From assembly GCA_030425145.1 (NCBI GenBank), contig JAUHVK010000019.1, positions 1 through 64,000 of the forward strand: DNA of 64,000 bases. Direction: 5' to 3'. The translations under genes and the position numbers were made by a program. A model generated the notes under the pieces. The model had not been told where the DNA came from, did no database searches, and saw only the letters and a list, made by a program, of their open reading frames with translations. Position 1 is the stretch's first letter. Each line of letters starts with the position of its first letter. Positions 22,689 through 30,852 of the stretch are shown here, in pieces. Source of the stretch: Alphaproteobacteria bacterium. Lineage in GTDB: Bacteria; Pseudomonadota; Alphaproteobacteria; Rhodobacterales; Rhodobacteraceae.

Positions 22689-23828
22689 ATGGCCCTCGAC
22701 GCGCCAAAGCTCAATTCGCTTGGATTTGCCAAGCCCCCATCCGAGACCCGCGTCGTCGTGGCGATGTCGGGCGGCGTGGACAGTTCGGTTGTCGCGGCGC
22801 AACTGGCCGAGGAAGGCTATGATGTGGTCGGCGTGACGCTTCAACTCTACGACCATGGCGCGGCTTTGGCCAAGAAAGGCGCGTGCTGCGCGGGGATCGA
22901 CATCCACGATGCGCGCCGCGTGGCCGAAGACATGGGCTTTCCTCATTACGTTCTGGATTACGAGAACATCTTCAAGGATGCGGTGATCGACGAGTTTGCC
23001 GACAGTTACCTTGCGGGCGCCACCCCGGTGCCCTGCATCCGCTGCAACGAACGGGTGAAGTTCAAGGATCTGCTCGAAACCGCCAAGGATCTCGAAGCCG
23101 ACTGTATGGCGACTGGCCATTACATCCAGCGCAAGATGGGGGATCACGGGCCGGAGCTGCATTGCGCGACCGATGCAAACCGCGACCAGAGCTATTTCCT
23201 GTTCTCGACTACGCCGGAACAACTCGATTACCTGCGCTTTCCGCTGGGCCACCTGCCATCCAAAGACGCGACCCGCGAACTGGCGTCGCGCTATGGCTTG
23301 CAGGTGGCGGACAAGCCCGACAGTCAGGACATCTGTTTCGTGCCGAACGGCAACTACGCCAGCGTGATCGAGAAACTGCGCCCCGGTGCAGCTGAACCCG
23401 GTGAGATCGTCCATGCCGATGGCCGCGTGCTGGGCACGCATCACGGCGTGATCCACTACACCATCGGTCAGCGCCGGGGGCTTGGCATCGGTGGGCTGAG
23501 CGATCCGCTTTACGTGGTCAGGCTCGACGTGGACGCCAAGCAGGTGATCGTCGGCCCGAAAGAGATGCTGTCCACCCGCACCATCCCGGTGCGCGAAATC
23601 AACTGGCTGGGCGACGCGCCCTTCACCAGCCGGAAAGAATGGCATGTTTCGGTCAAGGTCCGCTCCACCCGCCCCCCGCGTGAGGCGATCATTCGTCCTC
23701 TGACGGACACCACCGCAGAGGTGGAACTGCTGACACCCGAAGAAGGCGTGTCGCCGGGTCAGGCGTGCGTGTTCTATGAAACCGAAGGCAGCCGTATCCT
23801 CGGAGGCGGCTGGATCTGGCGCGGGTGA
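22689..23828 (+). CDS. mnmA: tRNA-specific 2-thiouridylase MnmA
   Basis: Thiolates C2 of the wobble uridine in tRNA Lys, Glu and Gln. It has 379 residues. P-loop [20 protein letters not shown] (residues 26-45), conserved [19 protein letters not shown], the catalytic region [10 protein letters not shown] with its Cys pair and a later DICFV Cys, DQSYFLF and the C-terminal GEGCVFYE-like [12 protein letters not shown] 22689 is preferred over upstream in-frame ATG 22611. Confidence 0.96.
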   Translation: MALDAPKLNSLGFAKPPSETRVVVAMSGGVDSSVVAAQLAEEGYDVVGVTLQLYDHGAALAKKGACCAGIDIHDARRVAEDMGFPHYVLDYENIFKDAVIDEFADSYLAGATPVPCIRCNERVKFKDLLETAKDLEADCMATGHYIQRKMGDHGPELHCATDANRDQSYFLFSTTPEQLDYLRFPLGHLPSKDATRELASRYGLQVADKPDSQDICFVPNGNYASVIEKLRPGAAEPGEIVHADGRVLGTHHGVIHYTIGQRRGLGIGGLSDPLYVVRLDVDAKQVIVGPKEMLSTRTIPVREINWLGDAPFTSRKEWHVSVKVRSTRPPREAIIRPLTDTTAEVELLTPEEGVSPGQACVFYETEGSRILGGGWIWRG

Positions 23829-23840
23829 ACCGCGCTGGGA

Positions 23841-24380
23841 TCAGTCATCCAAAAAGCACTTGTAGCTGCCCCATTGGCCTAGCACGGACATCCCGACCGT
23901 ATAGATATCTACGATTTCCGAAGCCCCTCCAAACACGAAACGGATGGCTCCCAAAGTTCCCGCGATGCAGAACGGCTTGTCAGCCGCGCCTTCCTTGAAC
24001 TGTTTCCAAGTGGCATCAATAATCGCTGAATTGCCGCTGTTTCCGTTATTGACCACTGTGAAATAGTGGTCGCTTCCAGCCGCGGGTTTGACCATGACCG
24101 TCTTGGCGTCCTCCCCCTGAGCGACAAGATATTGCGTGATTTCGTCCGCTGCGACAAAACACAAGCCGCGCAGGTCAGAATTGTCGAAAGTCATCCGAGC
24201 GTAGTCACTGCCTTGGCCGCGTCCCAACGCCTGGTCCAATCGGCTTTTTGCGCAGCGCACCAAACCTAGCCCTATCTGGTCGGTGATCTGAGTGGACGGG
24301 ACAGGTGCCGGGTGGGCAATCGCCGGCTCCCGATCTCGCCACACTTTGTACTGGGTCGATGTTGAAAGGGTACTTGGCAT
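23841..24380 (-). CDS. Cys-His-Asp protein, transglutaminase/papain-like fold suspected
   Basis: A 179-residue protein with no signal peptide. Cys74 (RGLCFVAADE), His105 (GSDHYFTVV) and Asp122 (AIIDATWKQF) are spaced and framed as in transglutaminase-like cysteine hydrolases, including the typical D-A-T-W-K-Q-F ending. GGAGG lies seven bases before ATG 24380, supporting the start. It is divergent from the glycosyltransferase gene, with a CtrA-like box between. The true family was not recognised; substrate and partner are unknown. The C-terminal 50 residues are Gly-rich and hydrophobic. Confidence 0.55.
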   Translation of the reverse strand: MPSTLSTSTQYKVWRDREPAIAHPAPVPSTQITDQIGLGLVRCAKSRLDQALGRGQGSDYARMTFDNSDLRGLCFVAADEITQYLVAQGEDAKTVMVKPAAGSDHYFTVVNNGNSGNSAIIDATWKQFKEGAADKPFCIAGTLGAIRFVFGGASEIVDIYTVGMSVLGQWGSYKCFLDD

Positions 24381-24465
24381 CGCGAGCCTCCGATGTAGCG
24401 TCTGGTTGTGCGCCTGTCCCGAAGGTCAGCAAGAAAAACGCGAATACCGGCTGGGCGAAAAGACC

Positions 24466-24480
24466 TTAACCTTAGGTTAG
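24466..24480 (+). promoter_or_regulatory. CtrA-like box TTAA-N7-TTAG, also a 13-bp palindrome
   Basis: Reads TTAACCTTAGGTTAG. It has the TTAA-N7-TTAG form seen upstream of ctrA, and TAACCTTAGGTTA within it is a perfect palindrome about a central T. It lies 86 nt from the protease-like gene start and 105 nt from the glycosyltransferase start, so it could control either or both. Confidence 0.45.
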
Positions 24481-24584
24481 CTTTCTCAAATCCTTCGGTC
24501 GAGTCGGGAAAACAATGCTCACACGTTGCATCGAAAAGGCGTTTCGACGACAGTGATCGTGCGTTCGAATGCAGGCTGTCAAAC

Positions 24585-26384
24585 ATGATCCGCCCAGACG
24601 AGACACAGATCATCTGTATCTTGCCCAAGCTTGGGGCAAATGTGGGTGGCGGCAAGATCAACGCGATCTTCACCCGGATGAACCTTCTGGCGGATAAGCC
24701 GGGAACACAGGTCACGTTGCTCAACCTGCAACACGGCTGCAATCAGAGCATCGCCTTCGCCGAACTGGGCGCAGCAGGGCTCTTGGACCACAGGATTACC
24801 CACCGGTCGATCTATGAGCTGTGCGCACCGAACAACGTTGCATTACCCGAGGCCCATTCCCTGCCTGACTGGGACGAAGAAAAGCCCTCCACCGGAAAGA
24901 AAAAGCGGATCACCTATCTGCGCGACGGTGCTCCGGTCATGCGCGACACGCTGGAACCGACCGCCGCGGGGTTACTGACAACCCGCCAGATCCTGACCGA
25001 TGCAACCGGCGACATTCGGCTGAAATATCTTGATGATGTGTTGATCGAAAGCCGCGAGGCGTTTGGTGATGGCATCGTTCACAAGACTGCCTATGTCGAC
25101 GGCCGTCCACGCGTCTGCACCAAACGTGAGAATGGCGCGTTGATCGAGATCGAGGACTTTGGGTTGTCCCGCAGCTTCACCGATGAGGTCGCGCATCACC
25201 GTGTCTTGGCCCAACGGCATTTCCCGCAGGACGCCATCGTATTTATCGACGGCGTGACCTCGGCCTACCTGTCGCGCCCGATATCGGCTCGCAAGGTGCT
25301 GTTCCTGCACGCCGACCACCGCAGCAGTTCGGGCAAGATCGTGCCCCGGTCGCGCGGGTTGATCGAGGCTTTTGACGGCGAAACGATCCTCACCGCCACC
25401 CATGTTCACAAGACCCGGCTGGAAGAGGACGTGGCCCACAGCGCGCCGATCCGGGTGATCCCGCATTACGTCGATGTCAAACCGACCAGCACCGGCACAC
25501 GGCGCCATATCTGCACGGTGTCCAGGCTGGAACTGACCGGCAAACCAATCCACCAATGTATCGAGGCATTCGTGCGGGTGATGCACCTGATCCCGGATAC
25601 GAATTACCTGATCTACGGCTCCGGTCTGGGCGAAGCCCGCTTGCAGCAATTGATCACCCATCACGATTGCGCTGACCGGGTGTTCCTCATGGGACACACG
25701 GCCAACGCTGCTCAGGTGTTCAGCGACAGCCTGTTCTCGCTTGCCCCCACCATGACCGAAGGGTTCGGGCTTGCGCTTCTGGAGTCCCTCAGCTGCGATT
25801 GCCCGGTGATCAGCTATGACGTGGATTACGGGCCGCGCGAATTGATCCATTCTGGTGAGAACGGCGAACTGGTCGCCCCCGGAGATATCGACGCCATCGC
25901 GGCGGCGATCCTCAAACTGCATAAAGAGCGCGAGCGCTACGCCGCAGGATGCGCAGCCTCGGTCGAGCAGTACTCATTCGAGCGCTACAAGGACCGCTAT
26001 CACCGCTTGATCGACAACCTGATGTCCAACCGGTTCACCTTTGATCTCTCGGCGCGCGACCTGAAAGCGGAGACCTTGCGCGCGCTTGAGAAAGCGCCTG
26101 CACAACACCGGGACAGGCTGCTCGACATCTATATCCACCAATGCCACCTGAGCCGGGACTTGGGTGGCATGTATGACGGGTTCAAGCAAAAAATCACGCT
26201 GCACCCAAGGGACCAGCGCCCGGTGATCCGCTGCATCTGGCTCAGCCGCAGGTTGGGGCGTGACGCCGAATGCCGCGCGCATCTAGAGCTTCTGGAACAG
26301 CGGTTTCCTCGCGCTCACTCGGATTTCGTGGCGCGCTATCCGGATTTCCTCGAACTCGCGGATGCGGTGGACGGTCTCGCCTGA
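24585..26384 (+). CDS. GT-B family glycosyltransferase
   Basis: A 599-residue enzyme; the GT4-like core is in the central and C-terminal part (MGHTANAAQVFSDSLFSLAP, then TEGFGLALLESLSCDCPVIS, then DYGPRELIHSGENGELVAPG). The N-terminal third has a Rossmann-like start (ICILPKLGANVGGGKINAIF). The last 90 residues are extra and helical. Some features resemble poly(glycerol-phosphate) alpha-glucosyltransferases, but the sugar and acceptor are unknown. ATG 24585 starts the folded region; an earlier in-frame start at 24408 is possible. The 3' end is convergent with the hydrolase gene. Confidence 0.82.
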   Translation: MIRPDETQIICILPKLGANVGGGKINAIFTRMNLLADKPGTQVTLLNLQHGCNQSIAFAELGAAGLLDHRITHRSIYELCAPNNVALPEAHSLPDWDEEKPSTGKKKRITYLRDGAPVMRDTLEPTAAGLLTTRQILTDATGDIRLKYLDDVLIESREAFGDGIVHKTAYVDGRPRVCTKRENGALIEIEDFGLSRSFTDEVAHHRVLAQRHFPQDAIVFIDGVTSAYLSRPISARKVLFLHADHRSSSGKIVPRSRGLIEAFDGETILTATHVHKTRLEEDVAHSAPIRVIPHYVDVKPTSTGTRRHICTVSRLELTGKPIHQCIEAFVRVMHLIPDTNYLIYGSGLGEARLQQLITHHDCADRVFLMGHTANAAQVFSDSLFSLAPTMTEGFGLALLESLSCDCPVISYDVDYGPRELIHSGENGELVAPGDIDAIAAAILKLHKERERYAAGCAASVEQYSFERYKDRYHRLIDNLMSNRFTFDLSARDLKAETLRALEKAPAQHRDRLLDIYIHQCHLSRDLGGMYDGFKQKITLHPRDQRPVIRCIWLSRRLGRDAECRAHLELLEQRFPRAHSDFVARYPDFLELADAVDGLA

Positions 26385-26388
26385 CCGG

Positions 26389-27054
26389 TCAGAGGTTGCA
26401 CTTGTCCCGCATGAAGGCCAGCGCCACCGACAGCCCGTCGGGCGCGATGCCGTGCGCGGTGCCCTTCATGATATGGGCATAGACATCTTCCCAACCGGCT
26501 TTCTGCAAGGCTTCAGCAGCCTCGGGAAGCGACTGCGGCGGCACCACGTCATCCTGATCGCCGTGCACCAGAAGGATGGGGAACCGGCTTTCCACCTCGT
26601 CAGCCAGCAACTCAGGAGCCAGCAGACGACCCGAAAATGCCACCATACCGGCAATGGCATCTTCGCGGCGCGGGGCGACGTGCAGGCCCATCATCGTGCC
26701 CTGGCTGAAACCAAACAGCACCACCTGCTCGGGCAGCAGATCCTCGTCCACCATCAGCGCGTCGAGAAACGCGTTCAGGTCATCGACCGCGCGGGCCATG
26801 CCCGCCATCGATTCCTCTTCCGATGAGCCATCGATCCAAGGGATCGGAAACCACTGAAACCCAAACGGCGCACCGGCGCAGGCCTCGGGCGCATCCGGCG
26901 CGACAAACAGCGTGTCCGGCAGGTGTTCGCCCAGCGGGTCAGCCAGCCCCAAAAGGTCGGCCCCGTTGGCCCCATAGCCGTGCAGGAACACGACCGCCGA
27001 GCGGGTCTCCCCGGATACCGGTTCCTTGCGCTCAGCTTGCAACACCCGTGTCAT
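26389..27054 (-). CDS. Phospholipase/carboxylesterase-type alpha/beta hydrolase
   Basis: A 221-residue serine hydrolase of the COG0400 type. Motifs: FLHGYGANGADLLGLADPLG, nucleophile GFSQGTMMG, acid VHGDQDDVVPP, and His in KGTAHGIAPDGL. The substrate is probably a short-chain acyl ester or lysophospholipid (family-level inference). ATG 27054 overlaps the stop of the upstream alkA-like gene, putting it last in a cobK-alkA-hydrolase operon. Confidence 0.9.
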   Translation of the reverse strand: MTRVLQAERKEPVSGETRSAVVFLHGYGANGADLLGLADPLGEHLPDTLFVAPDAPEACAGAPFGFQWFPIPWIDGSSEEESMAGMARAVDDLNAFLDALMVDEDLLPEQVVLFGFSQGTMMGLHVAPRREDAIAGMVAFSGRLLAPELLADEVESRFPILLVHGDQDDVVPPQSLPEAAEALQKAGWEDVYAHIMKGTAHGIAPDGLSVALAFMRDKCNL

Positions 27055-27680
27055 GCGATCCCCTCTCGGTCTTTTGCAAGATGGTAGTAGGCCCAGAGCG
27101 CCCGCGCCGCAACCGATCTCCACGGGCTCCACGCCTCGGCCATCTGGCGCAGCGGTTTTTCCTTCGGTCGCTCGGGCAGATCGAACAGAATCCGGGCACC
27201 TTCCTGTAACGCCAGATCTCCCGGCGCGAACACATCCGCCCGACCAAGCGAGAACATCGCATAGATCTCAGCGGTCCAGACGCCGATGCCGGTGACAGCA
27301 GTAAGGGTCTTGATCACCTCGTCATTGGGTGCAACGCGCAGCACATCATAGTCGATCCCTGCCTCGGCCAGCGCGCAGGCATACCGCGCCTTTTGTCGGC
27401 TGAGGCCCAACTCCCGCAACCCGTCCTGATCATGGCGTAGCACCGCGTCAGGTGTCACAGCCCCCGCATCCTCCAGCTTGGCCCAAATCGCGCGCGCCGA
27501 GGCAACACTGACCTGCTGGCTGACAATGGCGCTCAGCAGTTGCGCAAACCCGTCCGGCCTCCGCCGCAGAGGCAGCGGGCCGGTCTGCTCCAGCGCTTCG
27601 GCAAAGCGCGGTTCGGTTTTGGCCAGCCAGTCCGCGCCTTCGGCCACACAGGCGTCGGTTTCGATCAGGCGTCCAACCAA
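27051..27680 (-). CDS. DNA-3-methyladenine glycosylase II, AlkA-type
   Basis: Excises alkylated bases from DNA. A 209-residue HhH-GPD glycosylase: family block FAQLLSAIVSQQVSVASARA, the helix-hairpin-helix LTAVTGIGVWTAEIYAMF and the catalytic Asp in FAPGDLALQEG. TTG 27680 is preferred as the start (MVGRLIETDACVAEGADWL), since no ATG gives a proper N-terminus; it overlaps the cobK 3' end. The start choice is moderately sure. Confidence 0.9.
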   Translation of the reverse strand: MVGRLIETDACVAEGADWLAKTEPRFAEALEQTGPLPLRRRPDGFAQLLSAIVSQQVSVASARAIWAKLEDAGAVTPDAVLRHDQDGLRELGLSRQKARYACALAEAGIDYDVLRVAPNDEVIKTLTAVTGIGVWTAEIYAMFSLGRADVFAPGDLALQEGARILFDLPERPKEKPLRQMAEAWSPWRSVAARALWAYYHLAKDREGIA

Positions 27681-28405
27681 AGCTTCGTCTCCAACCAATG
27701 CATCGCAGCCTCTACACTTGTGACCTCGGGACCAAAAGCACTCCGGGGACGCGCCACCATGTAGACTGGAAGTCCCAATGCCCGCGCCGCCGCGATCTTG
27801 GGCCAGCCGCCCGGCCCTCCTGCATTGCGGGTCAGCACCGCGTCGATCCGAAACCTGCGCATCAGTGCGATTTCCTGCGCGATCGAGAACGGCGCAGTGC
27901 CGTGCAGATAGCGTCCATAACGCAGCGGAAACGGATCGTGATGCTGGGTCAACTGGCGGACAAAAAGATACGCGTGCCGCAACGCCCGCAACTCGTTCAG
28001 AGCGGACCGCCCGAGCGTTACCAGGACCCGCGACCCTTTCGGGATGTGCGCCACAGCATCCCGGGCGCTGGACAGATCGACCCAATGATCCCGTGCGGTT
28101 GGCCACCACGCCGGACGCGCGAGCCTCACCACCGGAACGCCGGCCTGCGCACCAATCCGCGCGCCAAGCCGCAGGCTCTCAATGTCACAGGGATGGGGTG
28201 CAAGAACCAAGACGTCCGCCGTTTCCACCTGCGCGGCCATTGCCGCCGACACTGATGCCCCCTGCCCGGTGATCCGGTCGCGGTCCGGCAACCACAGCTG
28301 CGCAGCCTCACCCAGCCGACCGGCCAAATGCCGCGCCTCGGCAGAGCCGCCGAGGATCACCACCTGACCGCGGCCAGCGGAATTGGAACCGTCAAAATCT
28401 TTCAT
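27665..28405 (-). CDS. cobK: Cobalt-precorrin-6A/precorrin-6A reductase
   Basis: Reduces precorrin-6A in cobalamin synthesis. It has 246 residues and a Rossmann start VVILGGSAEARHLAGRLGE; QTHHDPFPLRYGRYLHGTAPF-like and the later ERIDAVLTRNAGGPGGWPKI match the CobK/CbiJ family. No other cob gene lies within the window, so this is an isolated copy. It is divergent from an MFS permease gene and heads the operon with alkA and the hydrolase. Confidence 0.9.
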   Translation of the reverse strand: MKDFDGSNSAGRGQVVILGGSAEARHLAGRLGEAAQLWLPDRDRITGQGASVSAAMAAQVETADVLVLAPHPCDIESLRLGARIGAQAGVPVVRLARPAWWPTARDHWVDLSSARDAVAHIPKGSRVLVTLGRSALNELRALRHAYLFVRQLTQHHDPFPLRYGRYLHGTAPFSIAQEIALMRRFRIDAVLTRNAGGPGGWPKIAAARALGLPVYMVARPRSAFGPEVTSVEAAMHWLETKLWLDA

Positions 28406-28494
28406 CCTGCCTCGTTTACAAAACCTCGGGGCAAAGCGCCACGCAGCGTTTCAGACACTTGCAGGAACTTGAATTTGGACATACGGCTTCTCGC

Positions 28495-29733
28495 ATGAGC
28501 ACAGTTGACCACGCCTCCCCCGACACCGCCACAGAAAACCGCCGCGCCAAGCGCAACGTGTTTGTTCTGGTTCTCGCCCAGGCCGTTCTGGGTGCACAGA
28601 TGCCGATGCTGTTCACCGTGGGTGGTCTGGCAGGTCAGTCGCTTGCGTCGAACATCTGCTTCGCAACGCTCCCGATCTCGCTGATCGTTCTGGGGTCCAT
28701 GACCACAGCCACGCCGATCTCGGCCTTCATGCAGAAATTCGGTCGCCGCGCCGGGTTTGCCGTAGGCGCGATGGGCGGCGCGCTGGGCGGTGCCATCGGG
28801 GCCTATGGTCTCTATATCGCGTCTTTTCCGGTCTTCCTCTTGGGCAGTTTCCTGACCGGCATCTATATGTCGGCGCAGGGGTTTTACCGCTTCGCTGCCG
28901 CAGACACCGCCACGGATGATTTCCGCCCCAAAGCCATTTCCTATGTCATGGCCGGTGGCCTTGTCGCCGCGATCCTTGGGCCGCAATTGGTCAAGGCAAC
29001 GTCGGATTGGTACGTCGTGCCTTTCCTCGGCACCTATTTTGCGGTGATCGTGCTGAACGTGATCGGTTCGACGCTCTTCCTTTTCCTAGACATCCCGAAG
29101 CCCAAGGCACCAAACGCCGACGACCCCAAGGGTCGCACCCGGATGGAACTGATCAAGACGCCGCGCATCGCAGTGGCGATCATCTGCGGCATGGTCACTT
29201 ATGCGCTGATGAACCTCGTGATGACCTCAACGCCGCTGGCCGTGGTCGGGTGTGGTTACACGGCCAACAACGCCGCCGACATCGTTTCCGCGCATGTTCT
29301 GGCGATGTTCATTCCGTCCTTCTTCACCGGACACCTGATTGTGCGGTTCGGCGTGGAAAAGATCGTCGCCACAGGATTGCTGATCCTCGCCGCGGCCGGA
29401 GCGGTCGCGTTGCAGGGCGTCGAGATCGAGAATTTCTACATTGCGCTGATCCTACTGGGCTTTGGCTGGAACTTTGGCTTCATCGGTGCAACCGCAATGC
29501 TGACCGCCGCGCATGAACCGCACGAGCGCGGCCGTGTGCAGGGCATGAACGACGTACTCGTGTTCGGCGGCGTGACGATGGCCTCACTAGCATCGGGCGG
29601 GTTGCTCAACTGTTCGGGCGGCACCCCTGTCGAAGGGTGGAGCGCCGTGAACATGGCGATGGCACCGTTCCTGATGCTGGCCGGTGGCGCGCTGATCTGG
29701 CTGATGTTCCAGTCGAAAGAGACCACGGCCTGA
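28495..29733 (+). CDS. MFS transporter
   Basis: A 412-residue membrane protein with about 12 hydrophobic helices. The N-terminal half shows FMQKFGRRAGFAVGAMGGAL, which includes the MFS motif A-like loop (GRR). The central loop (IPKPKAPNADDPKGRTR) separates the two halves. The substrate is unknown. ATG 28495 begins MSTVDHASPDTATENRRAKR, a soluble N-terminus. Confidence 0.85.
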   Translation: MSTVDHASPDTATENRRAKRNVFVLVLAQAVLGAQMPMLFTVGGLAGQSLASNICFATLPISLIVLGSMTTATPISAFMQKFGRRAGFAVGAMGGALGGAIGAYGLYIASFPVFLLGSFLTGIYMSAQGFYRFAAADTATDDFRPKAISYVMAGGLVAAILGPQLVKATSDWYVVPFLGTYFAVIVLNVIGSTLFLFLDIPKPKAPNADDPKGRTRMELIKTPRIAVAIICGMVTYALMNLVMTSTPLAVVGCGYTANNAADIVSAHVLAMFIPSFFTGHLIVRFGVEKIVATGLLILAAAGAVALQGVEIENFYIALILLGFGWNFGFIGATAMLTAAHEPHERGRVQGMNDVLVFGGVTMASLASGGLLNCSGGTPVEGWSAVNMAMAPFLMLAGGALIWLMFQSKETTA

Positions 29734-29831
29734 TCGTTAAAATGCAACGCAGTTTACCCGTTGTCGGGTAAGCACGCGTTCACTGGCTTCGCGCAGGGTT
29801 GCAGGCAAATCCCACCAGAACGGTGTTTGCC

Positions 29832-30074
29832 ATGCTCCGACTGCTCTTAACCTCTCTCCCTCTGCTGGCCGGGTGCCAACATTACGACAAGGCCGCGCAT
29901 TTCGCCGCCGGTGCAGCCGTGTCGCATATCGTGGCACAGGAAACCAACAATCCGACGGCGGGGTGTCTGGCGGCGATCGGTGTCGGGGTTCTCAAGGAAC
30001 TGGTCGATGATGTAGCCGACCCGGCAGATATTCTGGCAACCGGGTTGGGATGCAGCGTGGCGCTGACATTTTGA
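29832..30074 (+). CDS. Small lipoprotein, DUF2279/YfiM-like
   Basis: An 80-residue protein with a signal peptide and lipobox LLAGC (MLRLLLTSLPLLAGCQHYDK). The mature part reads DKAAHFAAGAAVSHIV and VLKELVDDVADPADILATGL, a DKxxHF...KE..D arrangement like the YfiM/DUF2279 lipoproteins. The function of that group is unclear. It is convergent with the NDUFAF6-like gene with a 1-nt gap. Confidence 0.65.
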   Translation: MLRLLLTSLPLLAGCQHYDKAAHFAAGAAVSHIVAQETNNPTAGCLAAIGVGVLKELVDDVADPADILATGLGCSVALTF

Positions 30075-30075
30075 C

Positions 30076-30852
30076 CTACCAGCGCCCGGTTCCCGCCTGC
30101 CACATCAGGCGCAGCTTCCTGTACGCTTCGGACATGCCAAGCGTACCGTTCGCCACAAGGCGTGGGTCGGTTTTAGCCTGCTTCAGAATCGGCCCCGCCT
30201 GCCATGCGGCAAGGGTGACGGGCTGGGCAGCTTTGGGTAGATCGGCGCGGCGCCGGCGGGATTTTACCAAGCGGTCAAATCCTTCAGCAGCCAGATCACG
30301 CACCGCCTCGGGACGCCCATCCACCAGCGGCCTGCGGCCTTGCCGTTCCAGTTCCGGCACAGCGCGCAGAAATTGCGCGAGGCCACTGGCATAGCCAAGA
30401 TCGCTCAGCATGTCGGGCATGGCGCCACTCAAGGCTTGAGAGGCCGCACGCAGCAGGGACGCGGCAGTATCTTCGATATATTTTGAAAATGCCGCCTGAT
30501 CTTCAAACGGATCGCGATAAACGTCCCACAACCGCGCTTCGACCGCCTTTTGCAACTCCCGCGCGGCGGCTGCATCCAGCACATGGGCCAAGGACGTCAC
30601 CACCTCATGCCGCCGAACAATCCCGCCAGACGCGATCTCTTCCAGAGCATCGGTCCACCATTGCAGGCGCATTTCGGCGATGATCGCCTCTTTTGTCACC
30701 CATGGGGCGCGGGACACCTCGACGTTAAACGCATATATCGGAAACAACACTTTACGCGCCGCGACGGGCGCGGCCATCGTCGCGGCGAACCGGTCAGGAT
30801 CCCCCTTTTCGACCAGCTGCGCGCAGGCGATCAGGTCGGCGTCAAAGCTCAT
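30076..30852 (-). CDS. Squalene/phytoene synthase-fold protein, NDUFAF6-like
   Basis: A 258-residue protein with the trans-isoprenyl synthase fold (LIACAQLVEKGDPDRFAATM, VTKEAIIAEMRLQWWTDALE, SLLRAASQAL). The two DxxxD metal motifs of true squalene/phytoene synthases are not visible. This matches the alphaproteobacterial relatives of mitochondrial NDUFAF6, a complex I assembly factor, so an assembly role is more likely than carotenoid synthesis (inference). Start ATG 30852 overlaps the cimA stop. Confidence 0.8.
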   Translation of the reverse strand: MSFDADLIACAQLVEKGDPDRFAATMAAPVAARKVLFPIYAFNVEVSRAPWVTKEAIIAEMRLQWWTDALEEIASGGIVRRHEVVTSLAHVLDAAAARELQKAVEARLWDVYRDPFEDQAAFSKYIEDTAASLLRAASQALSGAMPDMLSDLGYASGLAQFLRAVPELERQGRRPLVDGRPEAVRDLAAEGFDRLVKSRRRRADLPKAAQPVTLAAWQAGPILKQAKTDPRLVANGTLGMSEAYRKLRLMWQAGTGRW

